In this document: piece after piece, positions 24,384-32,978 of the stretch
How positions within the stretch are numbered: the first letter of the stretch is position 1
Layout: every line of letters starts with the position of its first letter
Assembly (NCBI GenBank): GCA_021838785.1
Contig: JAKCCV010000004.1
Span: 1-64,000 of the forward strand
Direction of reading: 5' to 3'
Length of the DNA: 64,000 nucleotides
Source of the DNA: Acidobacteriota bacterium
Lineage (GTDB): Bacteria > Acidobacteriota > Terriglobia > UBA7540
Made by a program: the position numbers and the translations under genes
Notes under the pieces: model-generated
What the model was told of the DNA's origin: nothing
What the model saw: only the letters and a program-made list of their open reading frames with translations
The model's database searches: none

Positions 24384-25790
24384 ATGCGAAGGTTGTGGAT
24401 GGTCCTTTTGCTTGCGCTAAGCCTTGGCAGCCTGGGCGCGGTCGCGGCGCGCTCGGCGGTGGTGCCAGGGCTCGCAGTCCGCTCGGCCACGGCATCGGTC
24501 GCGGGGCAGCTTGCTCAACTTGAACGCCAGGTGAACCAAGCTCGCAATCGAGGCGACAACGCTTGGATGCTCACCAGCGCCGCGCTCGTTTTGCTGATGA
24601 CCGGCCCCGGACTGGCGCTTTTTTACGGCGGGCTGGTGCGCAAGAAGAACGTGCTGGCAACGCTTATGCAGAGCTTTTCTCTAATGGCCATCATCACGGT
24701 GTTATGGGCGCTATTGACCTTTAGCTTGGCCTTTGGGCAGGGCACGGCATTCCTGGGCGGCTTCGAATATCTGTTCCTGCACGGTGTCGGCGGCGCGGCC
24801 AACCCCGCCTATGCTGGAAGCATTCCTTTTGAAACTTACATGGTGTTTCAGTTGATGTTCGCCATCATCACGCCCGCTTTGATTTGCGGCGCCTTCGCCG
24901 AGCGCATGAAGTTCAGCGCCATGGTGGTGTTCATGGTGCTGTGGTCGGTGGTGGTGTACGCTCCGATGGCCCACATGGTCTGGGGCGAGGGAGGATTGCT
25001 CAACGCAGCGCAAGGCGGCGTTTTTCCGACGCTCGATTTTGCCGGCGGCACGGTGGTTCACATTACCTCCGGGGTCTCGGCGCTGGTCACGGCGCTTTAT
25101 CTTGGGCGACGGCTTGGCTATCCCGAAGAGCCGATGCCCCCCCACAACGTGGTACTCAGCTTTATCGGCGCCTGCCTGCTCTGGGTGGGGTGGTTTGGCT
25201 TTAATGCCGGTAGCGCTTTAGCCGCCAGTCCGCTGGCCACGAGCGCCTTTGTGGCCACGCAGTTTGGCGCGGCTGCGGCGGCCATCGGGTGGGCCGGAGC
25301 GGAGTGGATGCGCAACGGTCGCCCAAGCCTGCTCGGAGCCGTTTCAGGAGCGGTGGCCGGCCTGGTGGCCATCACACCCGCCTCCGGGTTTGTGGGGCCG
25401 ATGTCGGCGCTGGTGATTGGATTGGTGGCGGGGATCGTTTGTTATCTGATGGTCACCAAAGTAAAAGCCCGCCTCGGCTATGATGACTCCCTGGATGCGT
25501 TTGGCGTTCACGGGGTCGGCGGGACCGTTGGAGCGCTCTTAACCGGTGTTTTTGCAGCGCGCGCGGTCAACCCCATCTTCAACCAGCAGCCCGTGGGTTT
25601 GATAGACGGTCATCCGGCTCAAGTGTTGGATCAGATGGTCGGCGTGGCGATCGCTTGGGCGCTGGCCATCGTCGGAACGTTCATTATCCTGAAAATTGTG
25701 GATGGCATCATCGGTGTGCGCGTCCCACCGGAGCATGAGGTTCAAGGACTGGATATTACGCAGCACGGAGAAGAGGCCTACAATCTGTAG
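24384..25790 (+). CDS. amt: Ammonium transporter (Amt family)
   Basis: The inner-membrane channel passes ammonium/ammonia. A signal peptide (MRRLWMVLLLALSLGSLGAVA) is followed by a short periplasmic stretch and the 11-helix core, with DNAWMLTSAALVLLMTGPGLALFYGGLVRKKN, here given as DNAWMLTSAALVLLMTG then LALFYGGLVRKKN, and FDFAGG-like and DAFGVHGVGGTVGALLTG blocks containing the conserved twin-histidine region. Length 468 aa. I chose ATG 24384 because GGAG precedes it and the signal peptide begins there. glnK follows by 126 bases, as in the usual amtB-glnK pairing, and glnD comes next, so all three act in nitrogen control. Confidence 0.93.
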   Translation: MRRLWMVLLLALSLGSLGAVAARSAVVPGLAVRSATASVAGQLAQLERQVNQARNRGDNAWMLTSAALVLLMTGPGLALFYGGLVRKKNVLATLMQSFSLMAIITVLWALLTFSLAFGQGTAFLGGFEYLFLHGVGGAANPAYAGSIPFETYMVFQLMFAIITPALICGAFAERMKFSAMVVFMVLWSVVVYAPMAHMVWGEGGLLNAAQGGVFPTLDFAGGTVVHITSGVSALVTALYLGRRLGYPEEPMPPHNVVLSFIGACLLWVGWFGFNAGSALAASPLATSAFVATQFGAAAAAIGWAGAEWMRNGRPSLLGAVSGAVAGLVAITPASGFVGPMSALVIGLVAGIVCYLMVTKVKARLGYDDSLDAFGVHGVGGTVGALLTGVFAARAVNPIFNQQPVGLIDGHPAQVLDQMVGVAIAWALAIVGTFIILKIVDGIIGVRVPPEHEVQGLDITQHGEEAYNL

Positions 25791-25916
25791 TTGCCGGGCC
25801 GAAGCAGCCGCCGTTTGGGCTCCCGCGCCCTGAGCGCTGGGGTGAAAGCCAGGCATCGAGAACTCCTTGGCCGCAGCGCGGCTCAGGCCGACCCTCCTTC
25901 TTGGGAGATAAGAGCG

Positions 25917-26255
25917 ATGAAAAAAATCGAAGCCATCATTCAGCCGTCGCGTTTTGAAGCGGTCAAAGGCGCCCTACAGGAAATTGGTGTCCAGGGCATG
26001 ACCATTTTGGAGGTGCGCGGTCACGGCCGTCAAAAGGGACATACGGAGGTTTACCGGGGCAGCGAGTACACGGTGGATCTCTTGCCCAAAATCAAGCTGG
26101 AGATGGTGGTTCCCGACCGCCTCGTGGAAGCCGCCGTGCAAGCCATTCTGAAGGCCGCCAAAACAGGGAAGATCGGCGACGGCAAAATCTTCGTGTCGTC
26201 CATTGAGGAGGCGATCCGCATCCGCAACGAGGAGCGCGGCGAGGCGGCTCTGTAA
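25917..26255 (+). CDS. glnK: PII nitrogen regulatory protein
   Basis: PII trimers sense 2-oxoglutarate and ATP/ADP and control Amt, GlnE/GlnS and transcription. The 112-aa sequence has MKKIEAIIQPSRFEAVK, the T-loop GRQKGHTEVYRGSEYTVD with Tyr51 as uridylylation site, and GKIGDGKIFVSSIEEAIRIR. I chose ATG 25917 with GGAG upstream; longer in-frame starts are not conserved. Location between amt and glnD suggests that it is the Amt-linked GlnK form. The presence of Tyr51 and a full glnD directly downstream support control by uridylylation. Confidence 0.95.
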   Translation: MKKIEAIIQPSRFEAVKGALQEIGVQGMTILEVRGHGRQKGHTEVYRGSEYTVDLLPKIKLEMVVPDRLVEAAVQAILKAAKTGKIGDGKIFVSSIEEAIRIRNEERGEAAL

Positions 26256-26309
26256 CGCTGAGGCCTTTTCCTTCGGAGGGCACTCCATCCCGCCGGCCGC
26301 TCGGCGCGC

Positions 26310-28874
26310 GTGACGTTTATGCCCCTATCGGTTTCGTTGGCGCCGCTCGAAGAGCTCTATCGCTCGCAGGCGGAAGTGATTCGCGCCCGCTTTGAAGCAG
26401 CCGGCGTGGGCCTCGAGGCCGCCGCCGAGCGCTCCCGATTGGTAGATGCGTTAGTGCTGACTCTTCACCGCGAACTGATGGGGCCGGAGACCGCCCCAGG
26501 CTTGGCCATCGTCGCGCTCGGCGGTTACGGTCGCGGCGAGCTGTTTCCGCACTCCGACGTGGATATTCTTTTCCTGGCTGCCAACCGTCAGACCCAGGAG
26601 GAATACCGGGAAGCTATCGCAGCTTTTTCGCGCGCGCTTTGGGACCTCCACTTGAAGGTGGGGCCGGCGACACGAACGCTTACAGAGTGCGGCGTTCTCG
26701 ACCGCTCAAACCTGGAATTCAGCATCGCCTTGCTCGATGGCCGCTACGTGGCGGGAGACGCGCTCCAGTTTGCCCGCTTGCGTGACGAAGTGGTGCCCCA
26801 TTTGGTGGCGCGGGACCACCCCGATTTGGTTCACGATCTCGTCGAGGCCACTCGGCGTCGCCACGCCAAGCATGGTGAAACGATTTTTCATCTCGAACCG
26901 AATGTGAAGGAGTCTCCCGGGGGATTGCGCGATTATCACGTCGCGCGCTGGCTCACGCTCCTCGGTGAACTCAAGGCGCGTCGCCGCTGGGTCCGGCCCG
27001 AAGAGGGCTGGCCAAGCCGCTTGGGAGCCGAAGGACAGGCGGCCTTCGCGTTTCTCGCCACCTTGCGCTGTTTTCTTCATTACCAGCACGGTCGGGATGA
27101 GAATCAACTCACTTACGAGCTTCAGGACTTGGCGGCCTCCGCGGCATGGGGGCTGGCGCGGCGCGAGCCTTTGCCGGCCGAGGATTGGATGCGCCGTTAT
27201 TTTCGCCACGCTCGATCCATTGATTGGCTCGCCCGGGCCGTCATCGAGGAGGCGCTGCCCGCCCGCGCTTCCCTCTATGGACTCTATCAAGATTGGCGGT
27301 CGCGCCTTTCAAACGCTGATTTCTCGGTTTTGCGAGGCAAAATTTACTTTCGACAGCCAACGGAAGATCCGCTGCTGCTTTTGGGGCTTTTTGAGTTCAT
27401 GGCGCGGCACGGCCTTGAACTCGCTCGGGAGACCGAACGCCAAGTGGAGGAGTTTGTTCCGCGATTGGCAGCGCAATGGCGGGACGGCGCACCCTACTGG
27501 AAAAGTTTCCTTCGCATTCTGGCGGGGCCTCATGCCGCCTCTGCCCTTCGAGCCATGCACCGGCTCGGTTTGTTGGAGGCTTTGTTCCCTGAATTTCGCG
27601 TCATTGACTCGCTCGTCGTCCGCGATTTCTATCATCGCTACACGGTGGACGAACACTCCCTGATGACGATTCAAAATCTTCACGCCCTATCCCGGGCGAC
27701 GGAGGAGCCGGAGCGGCAATTTGCCCGCCTCTTCGCGGAGCTCGAGCGGCCCGAGCTGCTTCTTTTTGCCCTCCTGTTCCACGATGTCGGCAAGGGAATG
27801 GACGAACCCCATCACGTCGAGGGCAGCCTGGCGGCGGTGGGGCGCATTTTGGAGCGCTTCGCCGCCGACCACCGCGAACGCGAAGCCATCTCCTTCCTGA
27901 TCCGCCATCACTTGGAGATGTCCGCCACTGCGCAGCGACGCGACATCTTTGACCCTGCCACGGTTCGCGCCTTTGCGGACGCGATGGGCGATCACGAACG
28001 CCTCAAAATGCTGTGTCTGCTGACCTATGCCGACATCAAGTCGGTTCACCCGGAGGCCTTAAAACCGTGGAAGGCGGAAATGCTGTGGCAACTTTATATC
28101 GCCGCCTCCAACGCGTTGACTCGCAGTCTTGATGAGGAACGTGTTCCCGCAAGCTCGCTGCCGCCCGGCGATGCCGATATTAACCCGAGCGAACTGGCAC
28201 CTTTTCTGGAGGGTTTCCCGCGCCGCTATCTGGCCACGCATTCTCCCCAGGAAATTGCCGCGCACCTCCGGATGGCACGGACCCTGACCGAGCGCTCGGT
28301 TGCACTGCGCCTGGAGCGACATCACGCCTGGGAGCTGACCGTCGTCACGCGGGATCGTCCCCGCCTGTTTGCATCCCTGACCGGCGTGCTCGCGGCCTGG
28401 GGGATGAACATTGTTAAAGCCGACGCTTTCGCTAACCGCGCGGGCATTGTCCTGGACACCTTCCGTTTTGTGGACCTTCACCGCACGCTCGACCTGAACC
28501 CGTCGGAGGTCGAGCGCTTCCAAAACACCATTTCGGATATCCTCACGGGCCACCAGCGTCTGGAAAGATTGCTCGAAGGGCGCATGGCCGCGCCATCGGC
28601 CCGCTCCCCAAAAACCTCCATCGCCACCCGAGTCCACTTTGACGACGAAGCCTCCGCGCACAGCACCTTGCTCGAGCTGATGACGCGGGACCGCCCCGGC
28701 TTGCTTTACCAAGTCAGTTCAGTCCTGGCCGATTTCGGTTGCAATATTGAGGTCGCGTTGATTGATACGGAAGGAGAAAAGGCGATTGACGTCTTCTATC
28801 TAACGTCCGGCGGCGCTCGTCTCCGCAGCGAACTCCAGCAATCGCTCCGCGCCGCTTTACTGGAGAAAATCTAG
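26310..28874 (+). CDS. glnD: PII uridylyltransferase / uridylyl-removing enzyme
   Basis: GlnD adds UMP to PII when glutamine is low and removes it when high. It has the nucleotidyltransferase core with [19 protein letters not shown], a linker domain, an HD hydrolase domain with [19 protein letters not shown], and two C-terminal ACT domains (about residues 690-760 and 785-850) that sense glutamine. Length 854 aa is normal. The start is GTG 26310 or ATG 26319; neither has a strong ribosome-binding site. It lies 54 bases after glnK. Confidence 0.94.
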   Translation: MTFMPLSVSLAPLEELYRSQAEVIRARFEAAGVGLEAAAERSRLVDALVLTLHRELMGPETAPGLAIVALGGYGRGELFPHSDVDILFLAANRQTQEEYREAIAAFSRALWDLHLKVGPATRTLTECGVLDRSNLEFSIALLDGRYVAGDALQFARLRDEVVPHLVARDHPDLVHDLVEATRRRHAKHGETIFHLEPNVKESPGGLRDYHVARWLTLLGELKARRRWVRPEEGWPSRLGAEGQAAFAFLATLRCFLHYQHGRDENQLTYELQDLAASAAWGLARREPLPAEDWMRRYFRHARSIDWLARAVIEEALPARASLYGLYQDWRSRLSNADFSVLRGKIYFRQPTEDPLLLLGLFEFMARHGLELARETERQVEEFVPRLAAQWRDGAPYWKSFLRILAGPHAASALRAMHRLGLLEALFPEFRVIDSLVVRDFYHRYTVDEHSLMTIQNLHALSRATEEPERQFARLFAELERPELLLFALLFHDVGKGMDEPHHVEGSLAAVGRILERFAADHREREAISFLIRHHLEMSATAQRRDIFDPATVRAFADAMGDHERLKMLCLLTYADIKSVHPEALKPWKAEMLWQLYIAASNALTRSLDEERVPASSLPPGDADINPSELAPFLEGFPRRYLATHSPQEIAAHLRMARTLTERSVALRLERHHAWELTVVTRDRPRLFASLTGVLAAWGMNIVKADAFANRAGIVLDTFRFVDLHRTLDLNPSEVERFQNTISDILTGHQRLERLLEGRMAAPSARSPKTSIATRVHFDDEASAHSTLLELMTRDRPGLLYQVSSVLADFGCNIEVALIDTEGEKAIDVFYLTSGGARLRSELQQSLRAALLEKI

Positions 28875-28987
28875 AGGAACCCCCGCTTCGCGACGCTCCT
28901 CCGAGACGACGGACGCTCCACCACTAGCGCTTCCGCGCAAACCCAAACCGCCACGAGACCACGCTCGCACATCCGCTGTCCGGACAG

Positions 28988-29293
28988 CTAACTGGCTGCT
29001 TTCAGCTCCTCAGTGGGTCGAACCTCAAAAATGCTCCGGGGATTTTTCTTGACAATGCGTTCCAAACCCCAGAGCGCCGCTTCCGACCCTTCTTCCTTCA
29101 TCTGCTGGAACGAGCGCGTGTTAGTGTCGCTACAGCGCGGACACGGCATCACCCAGCGGCCCATCACGTTAATAGGCGCCGCCTTGGTATAAAAGATGGA
29201 TTTCTCGGCGTTGTGGTTCGTGTTTCCGAGACAGGTGTGGCAGATGTACCAGCGGGCACGGTCAATTTTTTGAAAGATCTTCCAAAAGCCCAT
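28988..29293 (-). CDS. Conserved hypothetical zinc-ribbon protein, 101 aa
   Basis: Two CxxC pairs, ICHTCLGN and PCPRCSD, are separated by about 34 residues, fitting a small zinc-ribbon. The rest is mixed, with a helical C terminus. I chose the ATG at 29293, which has AAAGG five bases before it; a TTG at 29341 would add 16 residues. There is no signal peptide or membrane segment. It stands alone between convergent glnD and the PilZ gene. I do not recognise a named family; the ribbon suggests nucleic-acid or protein binding, but this is only inference. Confidence 0.7.
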   Translation of the reverse strand: MGFWKIFQKIDRARWYICHTCLGNTNHNAEKSIFYTKAAPINVMGRWVMPCPRCSDTNTRSFQQMKEEGSEAALWGLERIVKKNPRSIFEVRPTEELKAAS

Positions 29294-29564
29294 ATTGCCT
29301 TTCACCTTGGGAACTGGATTTCCATAAAAATCATACCCCAAAAATCGTGCTATTTCAAAGCCTGCGGCAGCCGTCAGCCGGCAACCTCCCGGACACCGAG
29401 GGAACGGTCGGAGGCGCCGGCCCGACCTCGAACGGGAACGTCTCGGGCTACTTCCACGCCGCCGAGTGTGTCCGCCCGCGGTGGCGAGCTTGCGTGCTTC
29501 CCGAGTCGGGGATATCGCTCATCTTTCTGACCGCCAGGGGGGTGGGCAAGAAAGGCAGCGGGCT

Positions 29565-30200
29565 TCAACTGGACACATCAGGGGAGAAAAAACGCTCGAT
29601 GTAGGTCTGGATGCGGCGCTGATCCTCGGGGGAAATTTCAACAAACTGCACGCCCATCCCTTTCGACTCCACGATATAGGTGACGTGCGCCAGGGCGATC
29701 ACGATGGGAGCATCCGGCTCCAGGTTGAATCGCAACTGGATTTGAGTGCCGTTGGGCGGGGCTTGGCGGGTTTCAATGAACATCCCGCCGATGCTGATGT
29801 CCTTCACCAGCGCCAATGTCTGCCCATCTCCAAAAACCACTTGCGTTACGAGAGGGACGCGAAGCTCTTCGCGACAACCAATCGTGCGATGGTGAATGAG
29901 GCGCAATAAGGCCTGGCGAGAGGTTTCGCTCAACCCCAGGAATTCCACGCCAAAACCTGCGCCGGGAAGCTGAAATCGAACCTTGCCTCTCACCTTGATG
30001 ACGGGGAGGTGTTTGGCGGGGCGGAAATGAACCACAATCTCCGTGTCGGGCAAGAGCGGTTGGGGCGAATGGACAAAAACACCCCCTCCGCCCAGGTTGG
30101 TCGCCCGGCTGTGGAACCTCCGGTTGGCCGCCGTGCAATCCACCGGAAAGGTCACTGAGGCGCGCGGAAATTGCCGTTTGTCAACCAGTTTCACCAGCAC
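29565..30200 (-). CDS. Tandem PilZ domain protein
   Basis: PilZ domains bind cyclic di-GMP through RxxxR and (D/N)xSxxG motifs. The first domain (residues 1-100) has DKRQFPRASVTFPVD and ATNLGGGGVFVHS. The second (about 108-200) has REELRVPLVTQVVF and VKDISIGGMFIETR. In the first, the second motif is NLGGGG instead of NxSxxG; in the second, the classic DISIGG is kept but the leading arginine motif is REELR. Length 211 aa; GTG at 30200 has AGGATA upstream. A soluble c-di-GMP effector for motility, adhesion or polysaccharide is likely, although the partner is unknown. Confidence 0.85.
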   Translation of the reverse strand: MLVKLVDKRQFPRASVTFPVDCTAANRRFHSRATNLGGGGVFVHSPQPLLPDTEIVVHFRPAKHLPVIKVRGKVRFQLPGAGFGVEFLGLSETSRQALLRLIHHRTIGCREELRVPLVTQVVFGDGQTLALVKDISIGGMFIETRQAPPNGTQIQLRFNLEPDAPIVIALAHVTYIVESKGMGVQFVEISPEDQRRIQTYIERFFSPDVSS

Positions 30201-30419
30201 TATCCTGCCGTGGGAGATTCAACCCTCCACCGTCCCGCATTTTAACATGGTCGAGAACGGAGATTGCGCAAGAACACCTGATGCACCTGAGGAGCCTTCA
30301 ACGATCAAGGGCATGGAGGTGCGCGAAGGCCGGCGGACAGCATGACCTTGGGGCTCGACCGCAAGCCATCCGCGTCTCCCTCGATTCCGTACACCGCAGC
30401 GTTTTGAAGAAGGTCTGCG

Positions 30420-31205
30420 CTAACTGCGCAGCGAAACTTCATCCAACAAGATGAACTGCTGGATGACAGAATCCTCGGCCGCATCAATTTCGGCCGCAGA
30501 ACCGAAAAAAGCAACCTTGCCTTCCACTAAGAAGACGATGCGGTCTGCCAGCTTCCGTGCCAGCTTCATGTCGTGCGTGACCACCACGGAAGTGAGACCG
30601 GTTTGCTTTTTCAGTTTCAGAATCAGGTCCCCAATGGTCTGGGCCATCAAGGGATCCACCATCGTGGTCGGCTCGTCGTAAAGGATCGCTTCAGGCTTCG
30701 CGGCGAGGGCGCGCGCGATGGCAACGGCTCGCTTCATCCCGGTGCTCAGGTCGGAGGGCATCAAGTCCTTGGCAAAGTCAACTTCGACCAAGGCCAATAG
30801 CTCATCCACCCGCCGTTGGATCTGCTCCTCATCCAGCGGTTCGCCGCGCGTGGCGCGCTCGCGCAACGGATAGGCAACGTTCTCGCCGGCCGTGAGCGAA
30901 TCAAAAAGCGCTCCTGACTGGAAGACCATCGTCACGCGCCGTCGCACCTCCACGAGTTCTTGCTCTCCCAATTTGGAAACCTCAAATCCTCCTACCCTTA
31001 CCGTGCCTTGGTCCGGTTGCAGAAAACCCAGGATGTGTTTGAGCGTCACGCTCTTTCCCACGCCGCTTTTGCCCAGGACGACCACCATCTCGCCGCGCTG
31101 AACTTGAAAACTCACATCATCGAGAACCGGCTGGCCGTTGAAGGACTTGGAAACGTGGCTGAACTCGATGTAAGGTTGGCTTTCCACGTTGACGCTCGTT
31201 GCCAT
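30420..31205 (-). CDS. MlaF-like ABC transporter ATP-binding protein
   Basis: The ATPase resembles MlaF/Ttg2A, which powers phospholipid traffic between inner and outer membrane with the MlaE permease and an MCE-domain MlaD protein. Walker A is GKSGVGKS, the signature motif LSTGMKR, and Walker B AILYDEPTTMVDP. The latter carries the DEPTT(G/M)LDP-like Mla pattern. The C-terminal tail EDSVIQQFILLDEVSL is longer than the core. Length 261 aa from ATG 31205; an upstream start would add 29 residues. No mlaE or mlaD is in the window, so its partners are encoded elsewhere. It is divergent from the M23 peptidase gene. Confidence 0.8.
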   Translation of the reverse strand: MATSVNVESQPYIEFSHVSKSFNGQPVLDDVSFQVQRGEMVVVLGKSGVGKSVTLKHILGFLQPDQGTVRVGGFEVSKLGEQELVEVRRRVTMVFQSGALFDSLTAGENVAYPLRERATRGEPLDEEQIQRRVDELLALVEVDFAKDLMPSDLSTGMKRAVAIARALAAKPEAILYDEPTTMVDPLMAQTIGDLILKLKKQTGLTSVVVTHDMKLARKLADRIVFLVEGKVAFFGSAAEIDAAEDSVIQQFILLDEVSLRS

Positions 31206-31318
31206 AGGATGCTTCAACTCCTCCGTCTCGATGATATCGCGAAACCCGCACCGTCTTTGCAAGTTCGTGCATGAATGGAATGGAGACTCCACGGCACGGT
31301 GTAAAGGGTGCGGCTCAA

Positions 31319-31348
31319 TCCAAAATTGGAATAATCCAAAAATTGGGA
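31319..31348. promoter_or_regulatory. Two tandem inverted repeats (TCCAA-TTGGA) between divergent genes
   Basis: TCCAA-AA-TTGGA at 31319-31330 and TCCAA-AAA-TTGGG at 31335-31347 are two similar dyads, centre to centre about 16 bases. They lie just upstream of the -35 of the M23 gene, between it and the divergent mlaF-like gene. A dimeric regulator binding both could control both directions. Confidence 0.4.
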
Positions 31349-31356
31349 GATTTCGC

Positions 31357-31386
31357 TTGCCTTTGTTGATAACGATTTGTTATAAG
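31357..31386 (+). promoter_or_regulatory. Promoter of the M23 peptidase gene
   Basis: TTGCCT at 31357-31362 and TATAAG at 31381-31386, with an 18-base spacer. The ATG at 31397 is only 10 bases after the -10, so the message would have almost no leader, in line with the lack of a ribosome-binding site. Confidence 0.5.
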
Positions 31387-31396
31387 TTCGGTCAAT

Positions 31397-32779
31397 ATGG
31401 AGTTGGGAAGGTTGCAAAAACAGAATGATCGCGCCAATAGTCCTGCAAAGAGGGCCTCGTGGCCGTCAGGAAGGCTTTGGCTCGTGGTGCTCCTCACACT
31501 GCTGGCAGGCAGCCTGTTAGAACTGACGGCGTTACGACGTTTGCGCGCCGAGCGTGAGTTGGCTCGCCAGAAGCGGCGGGCGATTGCAGCCGTTCGTTCT
31601 GTGGTGGCTCGACGTCCCACGTACTGGGAAGCCACCCTGCCCGCCCGGGCAACACTGACGAATTTTCTTGAGGCTAACGGCCTGTCTCAGCGTGCCGCTC
31701 AGGCCGTCGTTCAAGCCGCGCGGCCGGTTTACAATCTCGCCCACGTCCGGGCGGGGCATCGCGTGACGTTGATTCGCTGGGGCGGAAAATTGCAAGCCAT
31801 CCATTATCAGATTGACGCCCTCCGCACGCTTTGCGTGACACGGCAAGCACAGGGCTTTGCGGCCCACATTCAAAAGATCCATTACCAGGATCGCGTGGCG
31901 AGCGTTGCCGGAATCGTCCGCGGCTCGCTCTTCCAGACGATTCAAGCGGAAGGAGAAAGCCCCAGACTGGCCGTCAAGATTGCCAACATTTTTTCTTGGA
32001 ATATTGATTTCAATACCGAAAGCCGGCCGGGCGACCGCTTCGCCGCGCTGGTGAACAAACGATATCTGAACGGTCATTTTGAAGGTTATGGGCGCCTGCT
32101 GGCGGCCGAATACGATACCGCTCATCACGATTATCAGGCCATCCTGTTCCACACTTCCTCGGGCCGCCCCGCCTACTATCAGCCGAACGGGAAATCCATG
32201 CAGAAAGCGTTTCTGCGCTCTCCGCTCAAGTTTGCCGCCCGCATCACCTCCGGCTTTAGCTATCACCGTTTTCATCCCATTCTGCGGCGTTACTTGCCGC
32301 ATCTCGGGATAGACTATGCCGCTCCCGTCGGTAGCCCAGTGCAGGCCGTGGGTAGTGGAACAGTCCTCTATGCCGGTTGGAAGGGCCTGGATGGAAAGCT
32401 CGTGGTTCTTCGTCACGCCCACGGGTATGAGACCTATTACATGCACCTTTCCCGAATTCTTGTTCACCGCGGTCAGCGGGTGACGGAAGGACAGACCATC
32501 GCCCTGAGCGGTGATACCGGCCTTTCAACAGGCCCGCACCTCGACTTTCGAATTGAACACGACGGCGTCTTCCGCAATTTCCTCACCTTGAATCTGCCGC
32601 CGGCACAGTCGGTCTCGCGCCGGGATTGGAATCAGTTTGCTCGGGTGCGCGCCCGCGTCCTTACCGAATTGCAGAGGATCGAACCGAACCCGGCCCCCGC
32701 CGCCGAGCGAGCGTCCCTGCTCGGCACTTCCGTTGAGCCAAGCATTCCGGCCCCCTCGCCCGCTTTGCAACCTTTTTGA
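31397..32779 (+). CDS. M23 family membrane-anchored metallopeptidase (peptidoglycan endopeptidase)
   Basis: The enzyme cuts peptidoglycan cross-links in the periplasm. One transmembrane helix at about residues 27-45 (LWLVVLLTLLAGSLLELTA) anchors it. A middle region (about 75-260) resembles the LysM/OapA-like domains of Csd3/MepM-type enzymes. The M23 domain has HLGIDYAAPVGSPV, with the His and Asp zinc ligands near residue 301, YETYYMHLSRI with the active-site histidine, and GPHLDFRIEHDG with the last histidine. All zinc and catalytic residues are present, so it should be active. Length 460 aa. An amidase gene follows, so both form a cell-wall cluster. Confidence 0.9.
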   Translation: MELGRLQKQNDRANSPAKRASWPSGRLWLVVLLTLLAGSLLELTALRRLRAERELARQKRRAIAAVRSVVARRPTYWEATLPARATLTNFLEANGLSQRAAQAVVQAARPVYNLAHVRAGHRVTLIRWGGKLQAIHYQIDALRTLCVTRQAQGFAAHIQKIHYQDRVASVAGIVRGSLFQTIQAEGESPRLAVKIANIFSWNIDFNTESRPGDRFAALVNKRYLNGHFEGYGRLLAAEYDTAHHDYQAILFHTSSGRPAYYQPNGKSMQKAFLRSPLKFAARITSGFSYHRFHPILRRYLPHLGIDYAAPVGSPVQAVGSGTVLYAGWKGLDGKLVVLRHAHGYETYYMHLSRILVHRGQRVTEGQTIALSGDTGLSTGPHLDFRIEHDGVFRNFLTLNLPPAQSVSRRDWNQFARVRARVLTELQRIEPNPAPAAERASLLGTSVEPSIPAPSPALQPF

Positions 32780-32978
32780 AGGCCCGGCTCGCACAACGAA
32801 TCAGTGGGGGGTGCAGTGTCTGGCGTGTTTTCGTGTCCGATGCGAAGCTCAGCCCGACCGCCATGCTTGGCTTCAGTTCTGCGCCAAGCCAGAGTCTCCA
32901 TTGCAACCTCGCCGCCGCATCGAATAGAATGAAGACGAGGCCGGGGATTGCTCCTTCGGTTTCAAGAGCTCGGAAGGC

